In this document: one piece after another, positions 45,004 to 53,368 of the stretch | Numbering within the stretch: the stretch's first letter is position 1 | How the letters are laid out: every line of letters begins with the position of its first letter | DNA from: an uncultured Bacteroidota bacterium | GTDB taxonomy: Bacteria > Bacteroidota > Bacteroidia > Bacteroidales > UBA932 | Assembly: GCA_937901965.1 (NCBI GenBank) | Contig: CALGSW010000003.1 | Location: 1 to 61,607 of the forward strand | Length of the DNA: 61,607 bases | Reading direction: 5' to 3' | Translations under genes and position numbers: made by a program | The notes under the pieces: model-generated | Seen by the model: the letters and a program-made list of their open reading frames with translations, nothing else | The model's database searches: none | What the model was told of the DNA's origin: nothing

Positions 45004-46011
45004 TTAATAGATTATTAAATCGTCCGCAAGTTCACTCTCCCACTGTGCAATTGTAACCTGAGAAATTGTAAGTGATGTACCTGAAAGCTTTATTGTATAG
45101 ATATACTGTTCACCCCTCTCCCAAGTAATTGATGAGATGTTATTGACAGAGTATCTGTTGCCATCAATAACAAAAGAGAACTTAATTTCACTTGCTCCAA
45201 TTGTGGATGTGGGGACGACCATTGTTGATACACCTTTAGCCAGAACCTGAGCCTTCAGCTCAGTCAGGTCATCAGATGGAAATTTTGGATCCGCAGTGGC
45301 CTGTCCTATAACAAGAGGTGTTGATAGATTTCTCTCAATTACACCCTCAATGCCACCTGTTATTGACCCGTTAGTGATATTCATTGTGAAGTCAACTGGA
45401 TCTGTGTTTACAAGAATATGGCCTGTTCCCGGGGTTACATCTTCTATGAAAAAATCTGTAAGGTTCCCATCTCCATTGTAATTCTCCTTATAGACCAGCA
45501 TAGATATCTGCGCCAGTGCGTGGTTCATATGAAGGCTTATTGTGTTATTTGCGTTATAAACCGCATTTGCTTCGCTCTCAACAGGGGTAGCAAACATATA
45601 GTCTGTGTCAGAATTGTATCCGGCCTTTGCAGTAATTGAGACAGGTATTGTCGAGAATGGCAGAGTATTGTCAGTGAGTGACATGTATGGGTAGTATCCA
45701 TATACCTTTGCCTTAAGAGGGTTTAGAATATAGTTCTCTGCAGAGCTCCAGTTGCCGGCTCCGTCAGAGGTAAACATTACATTGGTTTTTGCTGAGTAGG
45801 CTGTGCCATCAGTAAGTTTCAGAAGCTGTACACCTATTCCGGCCCCTTCCGGAAACCTGTCTTCATAGATGATGGACTTTGTCTGGGTGGTTCTGGCAAC
45901 TATAGCTTTTACCTTCAACTCCTCAAAATAATTGTTTGTCAATCCGTTGTTCTTTGAACAGCCTCCCAATAGAAGCAGGAGAGACAACCCGGCTAGTGTT
46001 TTACTTTTCAT
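45004..46011 (-). CDS. Fimbrillin-family lipoprotein
   Basis: A 335-residue lipoprotein (GGCSKN), paralogous to 43983-44993: TKSIIYEDR, YGYYPYMSLTDNT, MNHALAQISMLVYKENYNGDGNL, and the C-terminal TSLTISQVTIAQWESEL. A trypsin-like cleavage would be possible at VARTTQTKS. Candidate stalk subunit. Its 17-base distance to the previous gene and 10-base distance to the next keep it in the operon. Confidence 0.8.
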   Translation of the reverse strand: MKSKTLAGLSLLLLLGGCSKNNGLTNNYFEELKVKAIVARTTQTKSIIYEDRFPEGAGIGVQLLKLTDGTAYSAKTNVMFTSDGAGNWSSAENYILNPLKAKVYGYYPYMSLTDNTLPFSTIPVSITAKAGYNSDTDYMFATPVESEANAVYNANNTISLHMNHALAQISMLVYKENYNGDGNLTDFFIEDVTPGTGHILVNTDPVDFTMNITNGSITGGIEGVIERNLSTPLVIGQATADPKFPSDDLTELKAQVLAKGVSTMVVPTSTIGASEIKFSFVIDGNRYSVNNISSITWERGEQYIYTIKLSGTSLTISQVTIAQWESELADDLIIY

Positions 46012-46028
46012 TATTAAGTTATTTATTG

Positions 46029-46874
46029 TTATAGTTCAAGTTTATCTGTCTGATGAACAACCCATTCAGCAACATTCACAGAGATTGATATCTCTGTGGT
46101 ATATACTGATATTGTTATTGTATAGCTGTAACCTGGTTTAAAGAGGTAAGAGAAGTTTGATCTTATAACCTGCACAGATGTATCACTATTCTCTATGGCA
46201 GGGATTGACAACACAATGTTATATTCTGACATACCCTCACCGGGAGCAAAACATGTTAATGAATCATTTTTTGTTATAATAATTGAAGGATCAATCTCTC
46301 CTCTTATTAACTCACCTGTACTTACATCAAGGAAACATCTCTTTGAAAAGCCGTTTATTGAGTATTCAGCCTTTTCAAAATCATATCTGTCCTTTGATAG
46401 GTCATCCCTTTTATCCTCCATCTCAAACACCACCTGTGTAGTCATATGCCTGAATTCAAGATTAACCATGTTCAATGTATCCTGACCTGCTGCAGGGAAA
46501 CTTGCCTGAGCCCACAACACATCGGTCCCGTGGTTGAAAGGCAGGAAGTGTGATTTTGAATCACCGGTAGGCATATAGGGGGCGTAAGCGTTTATATTGA
46601 ATATTTTGCTTTTGTCCAGATACAGGTTGTCCCCGTTCATTACTCCGTCATTGTAGGTATAATGCATATTGTAAACGACAGGAACCTCAAACTTGCCTGT
46701 CAACGGATAATCAATTACCTCGTTAACATAAACTCCGGCAGAGGCGGCTGAAAAGTCATAACTATTTGAAACTGCAAACTCCACCTTGCCAACATTCAAA
46801 GTTTTCAGGGTCTCTTTTGAACACCCCGTAAGGATAGAGGTAATCAACATGAATAGTACTAAATCTCTTCTCAT
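46029..46874 (-). CDS. Short fimbrillin-like lipoprotein
   Basis: A 281-residue lipoprotein (LTGCSKE). The pattern NAYAPYMPTGD, LEFRHMTTQVVFEMED and a final strand ISISVNVAEWVV fits the fimbrillin fold, in a shorter version. It may be an accessory or the first stalk subunit next to the anchor protein, judging by gene order. It starts 3 bases after the preceding stop. Confidence 0.7.
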   Translation of the reverse strand: MRRDLVLFMLITSILTGCSKETLKTLNVGKVEFAVSNSYDFSAASAGVYVNEVIDYPLTGKFEVPVVYNMHYTYNDGVMNGDNLYLDKSKIFNINAYAPYMPTGDSKSHFLPFNHGTDVLWAQASFPAAGQDTLNMVNLEFRHMTTQVVFEMEDKRDDLSKDRYDFEKAEYSINGFSKRCFLDVSTGELIRGEIDPSIIITKNDSLTCFAPGEGMSEYNIVLSIPAIENSDTSVQVIRSNFSYLFKPGYSYTITISVYTTEISISVNVAEWVVHQTDKLEL

Positions 46875-46877
46875 CTC

Positions 46878-47714
46878 TTATATATTCACATTATCTTCTA
46901 CCAGAATCCAGGATTTAATTGTTGCATTAAGCTTTGCATTAACTTTCTGTATATCTATATACATTATCAGCCTTCTTGAGTACATATTTTCGTTGCTCAG
47001 ATTCGAAAGATCTACAGAGGCATTCTGCATAGTATTGTTCTTATAAACAAACTGAACTTCAAGCTCTTTACTGGAAGGATTTAGCCCCATAATCCAGAAT
47101 GAGCCCGTAAACTCGTTTGATGAAGAGGCCTCTGTGTACATTTTTGAGAACTTGAACTCCTCAAAAAGCTGAGTGTAGTCTGAGAGTAAAAATCCATAAG
47201 AGACACCATGCTGGACTATTATGCACTTCTCAAGTGAGTCTCGGGCCCCCTCAATAACCAATTGGTATTCCAGTTTTTTAACTTTATCCGGTAACTCCAG
47301 ATTCAACGTATTCTGAGAGTACCTTGAGACAGTAAAGTTTCTGGTAGTTGCAGAGTAGAGGCCGGACAGTGAGTCCGACTCCATCAGCACCCTTGCCATG
47401 CTGAAATCTCTTATATTATCTATAAAAATGCCCCTTGCCGCTTTATTGATTGTTATAAAATTATAGGTGCCGGATGAAATGTTTATTGTGTCAGTGGTCT
47501 CTCTTAACCGCTTTTCTCTTAGAAGAGAGTCTCCTGAATAGATATATGTTACAAGATTAATGGAGTCGAATGAACTCCCTTTACTTTTAATCAGAGTGCT
47601 TCTGACATATATTCTGTCAAGCTCCTCCCAGCTGCCCGGCAGATCTCTTTTGCTGCAATTGTATAATACAGCAACACCCACTAAAAGAAGAACGATTAAG
47701 AGACATTTCTTCAT
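46878..47714 (-). CDS. Mfa2/FimB-like fimbrial anchor lipoprotein
   Basis: A 278-residue lipoprotein (YNCSKRD). Its strand order (YVRSTLIKSKG, LVTYIYSGDSL, NISSGTYNFITINKAARGI) resembles DUF5119/Mfa2-type proteins that cap and anchor fimbriae in the outer membrane. Identification rests on gene order in this type of locus and loose sequence pattern. Its start overlaps the DUF3575 stop by ATGA. Confidence 0.58.
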   Translation of the reverse strand: MKKCLLIVLLLVGVAVLYNCSKRDLPGSWEELDRIYVRSTLIKSKGSSFDSINLVTYIYSGDSLLREKRLRETTDTINISSGTYNFITINKAARGIFIDNIRDFSMARVLMESDSLSGLYSATTRNFTVSRYSQNTLNLELPDKVKKLEYQLVIEGARDSLEKCIIVQHGVSYGFLLSDYTQLFEEFKFSKMYTEASSSNEFTGSFWIMGLNPSSKELEVQFVYKNNTMQNASVDLSNLSNENMYSRRLIMYIDIQKVNAKLNATIKSWILVEDNVNI

Positions 47715-48991
47715 AGCTGCCTCCCCTTTTGTTTACCTATCAACCTATAAACAAGGCTGATGTTATAATCATAGAGCATTATACCTCCCCTGTTTCCGGA
47801 GCCTGTCTGGTAACAGGAATTTTCTATCACCAGATAGCTGCTGTTGCTCTCTCTCTTATACCCCCCCCTGGCCCCAACCTCTACCAATAGCCTTTTTGAA
47901 ACCGGCAGGGCAAAGCCGATGCTAAGACCTCCCCCAATAAAATTTCCGGTATTTCCCTCTTCGTTTTTTAGAGGATCCATAATGTCAAACTCTCCGAATG
48001 CGCCGTAAAGTCCCATATATAACCCCTTAAAAAGGCCAGGCTTACTTAGCCAGAATCTATGTTCAAGACTAAATCCACTAAGCTTATGCCAAGCATCTGA
48101 GTCTGTCTTTTTGTGATTTAGAAGAGGAGTTAAATAACCCTCTAGCGCAATAGAGCTTCTTTTCAAGTAGTAAAGCTCCATTGTTATATTATACAGGGGT
48201 TTTACGACTTTAGCCGGAGGGGTAACTCCGGCTATATTCAAAAGATTTGTTCTTAACCCAAATATGGGTTTAAAACCTCGTTTTAAATTAATTTGGTGAT
48301 CAATATTTTTATGAGGGCTCTCTGTTGTATCAGCCGGTCTCAGTGTGTCGACAGGTGGCAGAGTGTCAACAGGTGGTAGTATGTCAACGGGTGGAAGGGT
48401 ATCCACAGGGGCAATAATGACGACAAGTGGGACCGGTAAAGTTGTCGTCTCAATCTGATCATCTCTTTCCTCAAGCGGCAGCTCTCTGTACTTGGACATA
48501 GCTAGCATCAGGTCTCCGTATGAGGGCTTTAAGGTAAAGTAGATATCCTGATTATCTGTCGGCTTTACTGAAAATGGCTTATACTCAATTCGTACATATT
48601 CTGCCAATTCACTTTCTGATCTGATTACAAAGGTGAAATTTGTATTTACAAACCCATATCTGGTTTTGAGATATGCTCTTACGATGCTGCCCAGGATGGA
48701 TGCTCTGTTCAAAGAATAGAGGTCAGATGAACTGCCCTCTTTAATGTATGAGACAATTGTAAAGTGGGCACCGCCTGTCTGTATTCCATATTTGTTGTGA
48801 AGTATAAAATCCCTGAGATTGGCTAGCTCAACATTATTACTGCCCAAATTTGCATCTAAGATGGTTGAGCCCGGTGAGAAAATGAAATTGAAAGAGACCT
48901 CGCCCCCCAGACCGCTTTGCGCTCTGGAATTTGTATTAAGGAAAAATATTGCACATAATAATGCAACAATAAAGCATCTTAATGAACTCAT
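47711..48991 (-). CDS. DUF3575 outer-membrane protein of the fimbrial operon
   Basis: After a signal peptide (RCFIVALLCAIFFLNTNSRA) comes an OmpA-like periplasmic part with FNFIFSPGSTILDANLG and then a proline-rich linker made of repeated VDTLPP units. The C-terminal domain (GLRTNLLNIAGVTPP to RLIGKQKG) fits DUF3575, found at the head of fimbrillin loci in Bacteroidales. The start at 48991 is preferred over 49042: it overlaps the kinase stop as ATGA and gives a normal signal peptide. It probably sits in the outer membrane at the pilus base. Confidence 0.78.
   Translation of the reverse strand: MSSLRCFIVALLCAIFFLNTNSRAQSGLGGEVSFNFIFSPGSTILDANLGSNNVELANLRDFILHNKYGIQTGGAHFTIVSYIKEGSSSDLYSLNRASILGSIVRAYLKTRYGFVNTNFTFVIRSESELAEYVRIEYKPFSVKPTDNQDIYFTLKPSYGDLMLAMSKYRELPLEERDDQIETTTLPVPLVVIIAPVDTLPPVDILPPVDTLPPVDTLRPADTTESPHKNIDHQINLKRGFKPIFGLRTNLLNIAGVTPPAKVVKPLYNITMELYYLKRSSIALEGYLTPLLNHKKTDSDAWHKLSGFSLEHRFWLSKPGLFKGLYMGLYGAFGEFDIMDPLKNEEGNTGNFIGGGLSIGFALPVSKRLLVEVGARGGYKRESNSSYLVIENSCYQTGSGNRGGIMLYDYNISLVYRLIGKQKGRQL
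48345..48416 (-). repeat. 18-bp tandem repeat coding for VDTLPP units
   Basis: Four head-to-tail 18-base units (48345-48362, 48363-48380, 48381-48398, 48399-48416), the last divergent, encode the proline-rich linker of the DUF3575 protein. Such repeats can change copy number in frame. Confidence 0.85.
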
Positions 48992-50037
48992 GTCTTTATC
49001 AGCTTTTCTATTTGAGATTTCAAAGTTGACGGCTTGAACCAAAGGACATTTTGATAGTTGTGTGAGAAGGCCTTAATACAGTCTGTATTGGCAACATTTA
49101 TCAGGAATGAGGCATTGGGATTACTCTCCCTTACTCTTCTCAGGGGCTCCTTCAGCTCCTCTCCTGTGTCTGCTCCGTTAATTACTACAATTCCCGGTTT
49201 GGAGAGACTCTCTGTCATTCCCTCTCTGAAGCAGGATTCTGTAGTCCTCAGAACCAGGTATGATGAGCCAGGAATTAATCTTTTAATTTTCGCAAAGCTC
49301 TCATCATCATCGTCAACCACAAGTAATATCTTCTGAGCGGAACAGGATTTTGAATCTCTGTATCTGTTCCGGAATGGAATGTCCAGCTCAATATTTTTTG
49401 CTAATCTGTCAAATCGAAGATTCATTTTTCCTCCTACAAGCTTTGAAAGTTTATCGCATAGTGCCATGTTAATGCCGACACCCTCTTCAAATATTCCATT
49501 ATTTAAATCCTCGTTCTCTTTGGTCTCTTTCTGATCAATTGAGAGGATTAAACTGAACGCCTCTGAGGTTAATGTGTAATCAATGACTATTTTACCGCTC
49601 TTATTTAAATAGGTAGCACTGGATAGTAGAAGGCAAAAGAGCTTTTCCAGTTTGAATCTGTCTGTGTAAAAAATAGTTCCTGAATCTATATAAAGAGCCT
49701 TGTTAGCAATGTGAATCTCCTTTCCACACCTGCCAAACTCCTCGCGTATGATTTTGGCTCCTCTTATGATCATCTCACCTACCTCAACTCTCTCCAGAAA
49801 AATTGAGCTATCAAGCTCAAGCGTATTATAATAAATAACTTTATGAATTTTTTCCAGAAGAACTCTGCTATTATCCTTTATAATATCTGCGTAATCTTTT
49901 ATTCTGTTCAGGCACTCCTCCTCAAGAATAAGATCGGTAAAGCCGATAATTGCATTGAGCGGAGTCTTCAGTTCGTGAGAAATGGTTGTAGTAACAATCC
50001 TGTCGTTTTCCAGATTAATAATATTTGAACTGTTCAT
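48988..50037 (-). CDS. Degenerate hybrid histidine kinase at the head of the fimbrial operon
   Basis: A 349-residue soluble protein with a HisKA H-box (SHELKTPLNAIIGF, H21), an ATPase-like region whose N-box lacks the Asn (EKLFCLLLSSATYL) while G-box-like GVGINMALCDKLSKL remains, and a receiver-like C-terminus. The receiver has the acidic pocket (VDDDDES) and lysine (WFKPS), but the phosphoacceptor position reads Asn (GIVVINGAD, N287). The ATG at 50037 is preferred: the promoter box at 50065-50072 would start the message near 50060, so the ATG at 50061 would be too close. It seems to be a modified signalling or scaffold protein. Confidence 0.72.
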   Translation of the reverse strand: MNSSNIINLENDRIVTTTISHELKTPLNAIIGFTDLILEEECLNRIKDYADIIKDNSRVLLEKIHKVIYYNTLELDSSIFLERVEVGEMIIRGAKIIREEFGRCGKEIHIANKALYIDSGTIFYTDRFKLEKLFCLLLSSATYLNKSGKIVIDYTLTSEAFSLILSIDQKETKENEDLNNGIFEEGVGINMALCDKLSKLVGGKMNLRFDRLAKNIELDIPFRNRYRDSKSCSAQKILLVVDDDDESFAKIKRLIPGSSYLVLRTTESCFREGMTESLSKPGIVVINGADTGEELKEPLRRVRESNPNASFLINVANTDCIKAFSHNYQNVLWFKPSTLKSQIEKLIKT

Positions 50038-50064
50038 AGAACTCTGCGGTAGAATTATCATTTG

Positions 50065-50097
50065 CAAAGCTATGTTTGTTGAGAGATGGAGGGCAAG
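50065..50097 (-). promoter_or_regulatory. Promoter of the nine-gene fimbrial operon
   Basis: On the minus strand CTTG (50094-50097) and TAGCTTTG (50065-50072) are 21 bases apart, close to the consensus TTTG-N19-21-TAnnTTTG. It starts a transcript near 50060. No inverted repeats flank it that would suggest an invertible promoter. Confidence 0.52.
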
Positions 50098-50167
50098 GAG
50101 AGTATCTGAGACAGGGGATTTTTAAGTTGAAACTGCATAATGAGATGTTGATCCTCTCTTTAGGATG

Positions 50168-50210
50168 AAAAATCCGGCTCAACTGCTCTGGAAAATCACA
50201 GTTAAGCCGG
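50168..50210 (-). terminator. Terminator of the EEP-TfoX-GH97-SagB operon
   Basis: CCGGCTCAACTG (50174-50185) pairs with CAGTTAAGCCGG (50199-50210) with one mismatch; on the minus strand it is followed by ATTTTTC. It lies 31 bases beyond the nitroreductase stop and separates the operon from the fimbrial promoter. Confidence 0.75.
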
Positions 50211-50240
50211 AAAGTACAGCCTTGAAAATGGTAAAATATC

Positions 50241-50882
50241 CTAGTTTTTCTTGTAAGAGACGGGGATGTTGAGCATTGGTAGCTGTGTATTGTTCAACTT
50301 AAGCGTCTCTATAATCTGCTCTTTATTCATAAAGGCTCTCGGACGCGCCTCCATTCCTACCGATGAGCAGAATAGAAGTACATTCTGTGCTACAAATGCA
50401 ACATCCATAGCGCCCCACTCTCTTTTTAAAGTATCTTCTCCCCTGGTGAACTTTGATATATCAGAAACAAGAAGAAGAATTACAGAAGGATATGGGTCTT
50501 TATCCTGATTCGAAATTATTTTTCTCAGATCTCCGGAGAGTACAAGTATAAGCGTGTGCTTTTGAGCATTGTAGAGATAAACACCTTCACTATCAAACAA
50601 ATAGACATCAACATCCTGAGCATTAATTGCAGACGGGGCGGTTCTCTTTCCGCTCTCTGCCCGGTTTACTCCGTTTGCAGCCCAAAGGAGGTCTGACAAA
50701 TCCCGGAGAGAGAGAGGAGTTGAGTCAAACTCTCTTGCAGAGGCTCTTTGAGATAGGGCCTTCATAAGGTTGCCCTCACGCTCCAGATTGGGTTTGTTCA
50801 AAACTATTGTTTGGGCTAAAGTTATACCCGACAATAATAGTGAACCTGATATTATTGCTAAGGTTTTTAGAAATGTTCTCAT
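50241..50882 (-). CDS. SagB-type nitroreductase-fold protein, exported
   Basis: A 213-residue protein with a signal peptide (LAIISGSLLLSGITLA) and a nitroreductase/SagB-like domain (RASAREFDSTPLSLRDLSDLLWAANGVNR, LILVLSGD, DVAFVAQNVLLFCSSVGMEA). Nitroreductases bind FMN; SagB-type members oxidise azoline rings in some toxins, but no partner gene is present here, so reduction of a small molecule is as likely. It follows GH97 by 16 bases in an operon ended by a terminator. Confidence 0.78.
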   Translation of the reverse strand: MRTFLKTLAIISGSLLLSGITLAQTIVLNKPNLEREGNLMKALSQRASAREFDSTPLSLRDLSDLLWAANGVNRAESGKRTAPSAINAQDVDVYLFDSEGVYLYNAQKHTLILVLSGDLRKIISNQDKDPYPSVILLLVSDISKFTRGEDTLKREWGAMDVAFVAQNVLLFCSSVGMEARPRAFMNKEQIIETLKLNNTQLPMLNIPVSYKKN

Positions 50883-50898
50883 ATCTATCTGTTTATTT

Positions 50899-53031
50899 TC
50901 ATTTATTACTCACTTTTTCTTTGAGACTAACGGCGAATCCACCCCCCTCTTTCATTGTGATATTCAGGGTTGAATTACTTCTTATCTCTCTCTCCTCAAT
51001 ATCTATTGCAACCGGATTGATTTTGTAATGACTTTTTTGTGAATCTCTGTAAATTGTAGCAATGTATTTTTTGCCTTCTGCCAGAAAATCAAACTTTACG
51101 CTAATCTCTCTTGCATTTTCATCAGTCACTCCCCCTACAAACCAATTTCCTGTCACTCTCTCCTCTCTTGCAATTACAATATAATCGCCCACCTCTCCTT
51201 CAAGAACTCTTGTCCTCTCCCAGTCAACACCCACATCCCTTATGAACTGGAAAGCCGGCTGGTTTACATAGTTCTCCGGAAGATCGCAGGCCATCTGAAT
51301 GGGGCTGTAAATAATCACATAGAGTGCAAGTTGATGTGCAAGAGTAGTATTAATCTGATTATGTGGTTTGCTAGGTAACGAAATATCAAAAACACCCGGG
51401 GTAAAATCTATCGGACCGGCAAGCATTCTTGTAAAAGCGACAATTGAGATATGCTCAGGCGGGTTACCGCCATCTGGTGACCAGGCGTTAAACTCCTGCC
51501 CTCTGAGACCCTCTCTTGATATGGCATTTGGGTATGTTCTTCTAAGCCCTGTTGCCTTTATGGGCTCGTGTGCGTTAACTGCTATTTTATACTCAGCCGC
51601 CTTTTCCAAAGCTCTCTGGTAGTGGTTCACCATCCACTGGCTGTGGTGGTGCTCTCCTTTAGGAATGATTCGGCCCACATAACCGGATTTTACCGAACCG
51701 ATGCCCAGTCTCTGCATAAGGGCGTAGGCAGTATCCATCTGCTTCTCGTATGTTCTTGGAGCAGAAGATGTTTCATGATGCATGATTATCTCCACGCCAC
51801 GCTCTTTTGCGTACCTTACCACCTCCTCAATGTCATAATCGGGATAAGGTGTAACAAAATCAAAGATTCCCTCTCTGTCCTCAAAACCGGTCCATCGCTC
51901 CCATCCGGTGTTCCATCCCTCTATCAACAGGCCTTTAATTCCTTTCTGTGATGCAAAATCTATGTATCTCTTAGCATTTTCAGTAGTTGCTGCGTGCCGG
52001 CCGTGAGCCTTTCCTGTGTCCACCCATTTTCCGCTCTTTTCATCAAGTGTCATTCCGTAATCCCATGACCCTTTGTCAATGTGCATCTCCCACCATATTC
52101 CCATGTATTTCATAGGCTTAACCCAGCTTACATCGCCTAGTTTGTTTGGTTCATTAAGGTTGAGAATCAGTCTGGATTCAATCAATTCTCCTGCCCTGTC
52201 TGCAATTTGAATTGTTCTCCATGGTGTTTTGAACGGTAGCTCCCTTTTGACCTTGTATCCCAACCTCTCAGATCCCACAAGTTGACTTGTAAACTTAAGA
52301 CCTGCTGTGTCTGCTTTAAGTGTCATACTAGCATAATCTACAAGAGCAGCTTCATGAATACTTATATGCAAGCCCTCATTGGTCCTCATAGTTACAGGTG
52401 TATGGACAGCATTATCCATGATATTTGTAAAGCCGAGGCCTGGAGCATTGTTGTGTTTCATTGCGTCAATTCCGGAGACAGGGGTTGTGTTGTAAAGGTG
52501 TTCGTAGCTATCCCAGTCTCCCGGGATCCACCATGTTGTGTGGTCGCCTGTCAGTTTAAACTGTGTATTCTCCTCCATAATGATAAGGGAATCAACACCT
52601 TTCTGAGCCAGAAACTCATAGCGAAAGGCGACTCCATCATCGTAAGCTCTGAAATAGATATTGAGCCTCCTTTTGGGTGTAGTGCTCTCTTTAAGCTCTA
52701 CAACCATCTCATTATAGTTGTTCACAACCTCCCTCTGCTCTCCCCATGGTAGCTCCCATGTCTCACTGAATGAGGAGTGTGAAGATTTAACAATTTTGAA
52801 ACCAGATTTGAGCGGCTTCTGATCTTTGAGCTCAAAGCCTAATGAAGAGGTATCAATTATTGCTTGTTCTTTATGATTAACGAGATAATGAATCTCTCCC
52901 GTCTGAGAGAGAATTACTTCTACTCTGTTTTGTGAATCCGGAGAAAACAGGATCAATTCGCTTTGTTTTGCCTTGCACCCGGTGAGTATTATTGCCAGGG
53001 TAAGGATTAAAGAAATACTACTTCTTCTCAT
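50899..53031 (-). CDS. GH97 alpha-glucosidase-like lipoprotein, inverting type
   Basis: A 710-residue lipoprotein (ILTGCK, C19) matching GH97 throughout. The segments MHHETS (E420) and NAHEP (E489) correspond to the two base glutamates of SusB, and VKSGYVG has Gly at 450 where retaining GH97 enzymes have the Asp nucleophile, so it should be an inverting enzyme acting on alpha-glucosides. The rest of a starch-use (Sus) locus is missing. It overlaps the TfoX-like gene before it by 14 bases. Confidence 0.92.
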   Translation of the reverse strand: MRRSSISLILTLAIILTGCKAKQSELILFSPDSQNRVEVILSQTGEIHYLVNHKEQAIIDTSSLGFELKDQKPLKSGFKIVKSSHSSFSETWELPWGEQREVVNNYNEMVVELKESTTPKRRLNIYFRAYDDGVAFRYEFLAQKGVDSLIIMEENTQFKLTGDHTTWWIPGDWDSYEHLYNTTPVSGIDAMKHNNAPGLGFTNIMDNAVHTPVTMRTNEGLHISIHEAALVDYASMTLKADTAGLKFTSQLVGSERLGYKVKRELPFKTPWRTIQIADRAGELIESRLILNLNEPNKLGDVSWVKPMKYMGIWWEMHIDKGSWDYGMTLDEKSGKWVDTGKAHGRHAATTENAKRYIDFASQKGIKGLLIEGWNTGWERWTGFEDREGIFDFVTPYPDYDIEEVVRYAKERGVEIIMHHETSSAPRTYEKQMDTAYALMQRLGIGSVKSGYVGRIIPKGEHHHSQWMVNHYQRALEKAAEYKIAVNAHEPIKATGLRRTYPNAISREGLRGQEFNAWSPDGGNPPEHISIVAFTRMLAGPIDFTPGVFDISLPSKPHNQINTTLAHQLALYVIIYSPIQMACDLPENYVNQPAFQFIRDVGVDWERTRVLEGEVGDYIVIAREERVTGNWFVGGVTDENAREISVKFDFLAEGKKYIATIYRDSQKSHYKINPVAIDIEEREIRSNSTLNITMKEGGGFAVSLKEKVSNK

Positions 53032-53365
53032 CGCTCTTAAGTTTAGGTTTCTTCTTTGGTTTTGGAAACGGCAACTCCTTTACAGATCTTCTGACAAGTT
53101 CGCTCAGCCACTCTCTGTCCTCCAGTTTGTCCTCAATAAGGAAGCTGTTCTTCGCACCCGGATATGCAGGCGCCTCAACAGGATTTCCTATAAACTCCCT
53201 TCCGGACTGAGTCGGCTTAATAAAAAGCTTATTGTCACATATAAGGCCGAATATTATGCCGTCTGCATAGATTCCGTACTCACCAAACATCTTAATGACA
53301 GAGACCTCGCCTACGTTCTCAAGCTGGTCTGTGATGAAGTCAACAAAGTTTTTGTCAGTTGCCAT
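53018..53365 (-). CDS. TfoX N-terminal-domain protein
   Basis: A 115-residue cytoplasmic protein with the TfoX/Sxy N-terminal pattern (VSVIKMFGEYGIYADGIIFGLICDNKLFIKP, then a lysine-rich tail). It lacks the C-terminal half of TfoX, so a role in competence is not implied; single-domain forms are common and uncharacterised. It is embedded in an operon with hydrolases: stop overlaps GH97 start, and its start is 3 bases after the EEP-family stop. Confidence 0.78.
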   Translation of the reverse strand: MATDKNFVDFITDQLENVGEVSVIKMFGEYGIYADGIIFGLICDNKLFIKPTQSGREFIGNPVEAPAYPGAKNSFLIEDKLEDREWLSELVRRSVKELPFPKPKKKPKLKSDEKK

Positions 53366-53368
53366 ATT

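Noticed and set aside
50068..50165. Invertible promoter of the fimbrial operon
   Set aside because: No inverted repeat pair long enough for site-specific inversion flanks the promoter; only a 5-bp stem at 50151-50166 was seen.
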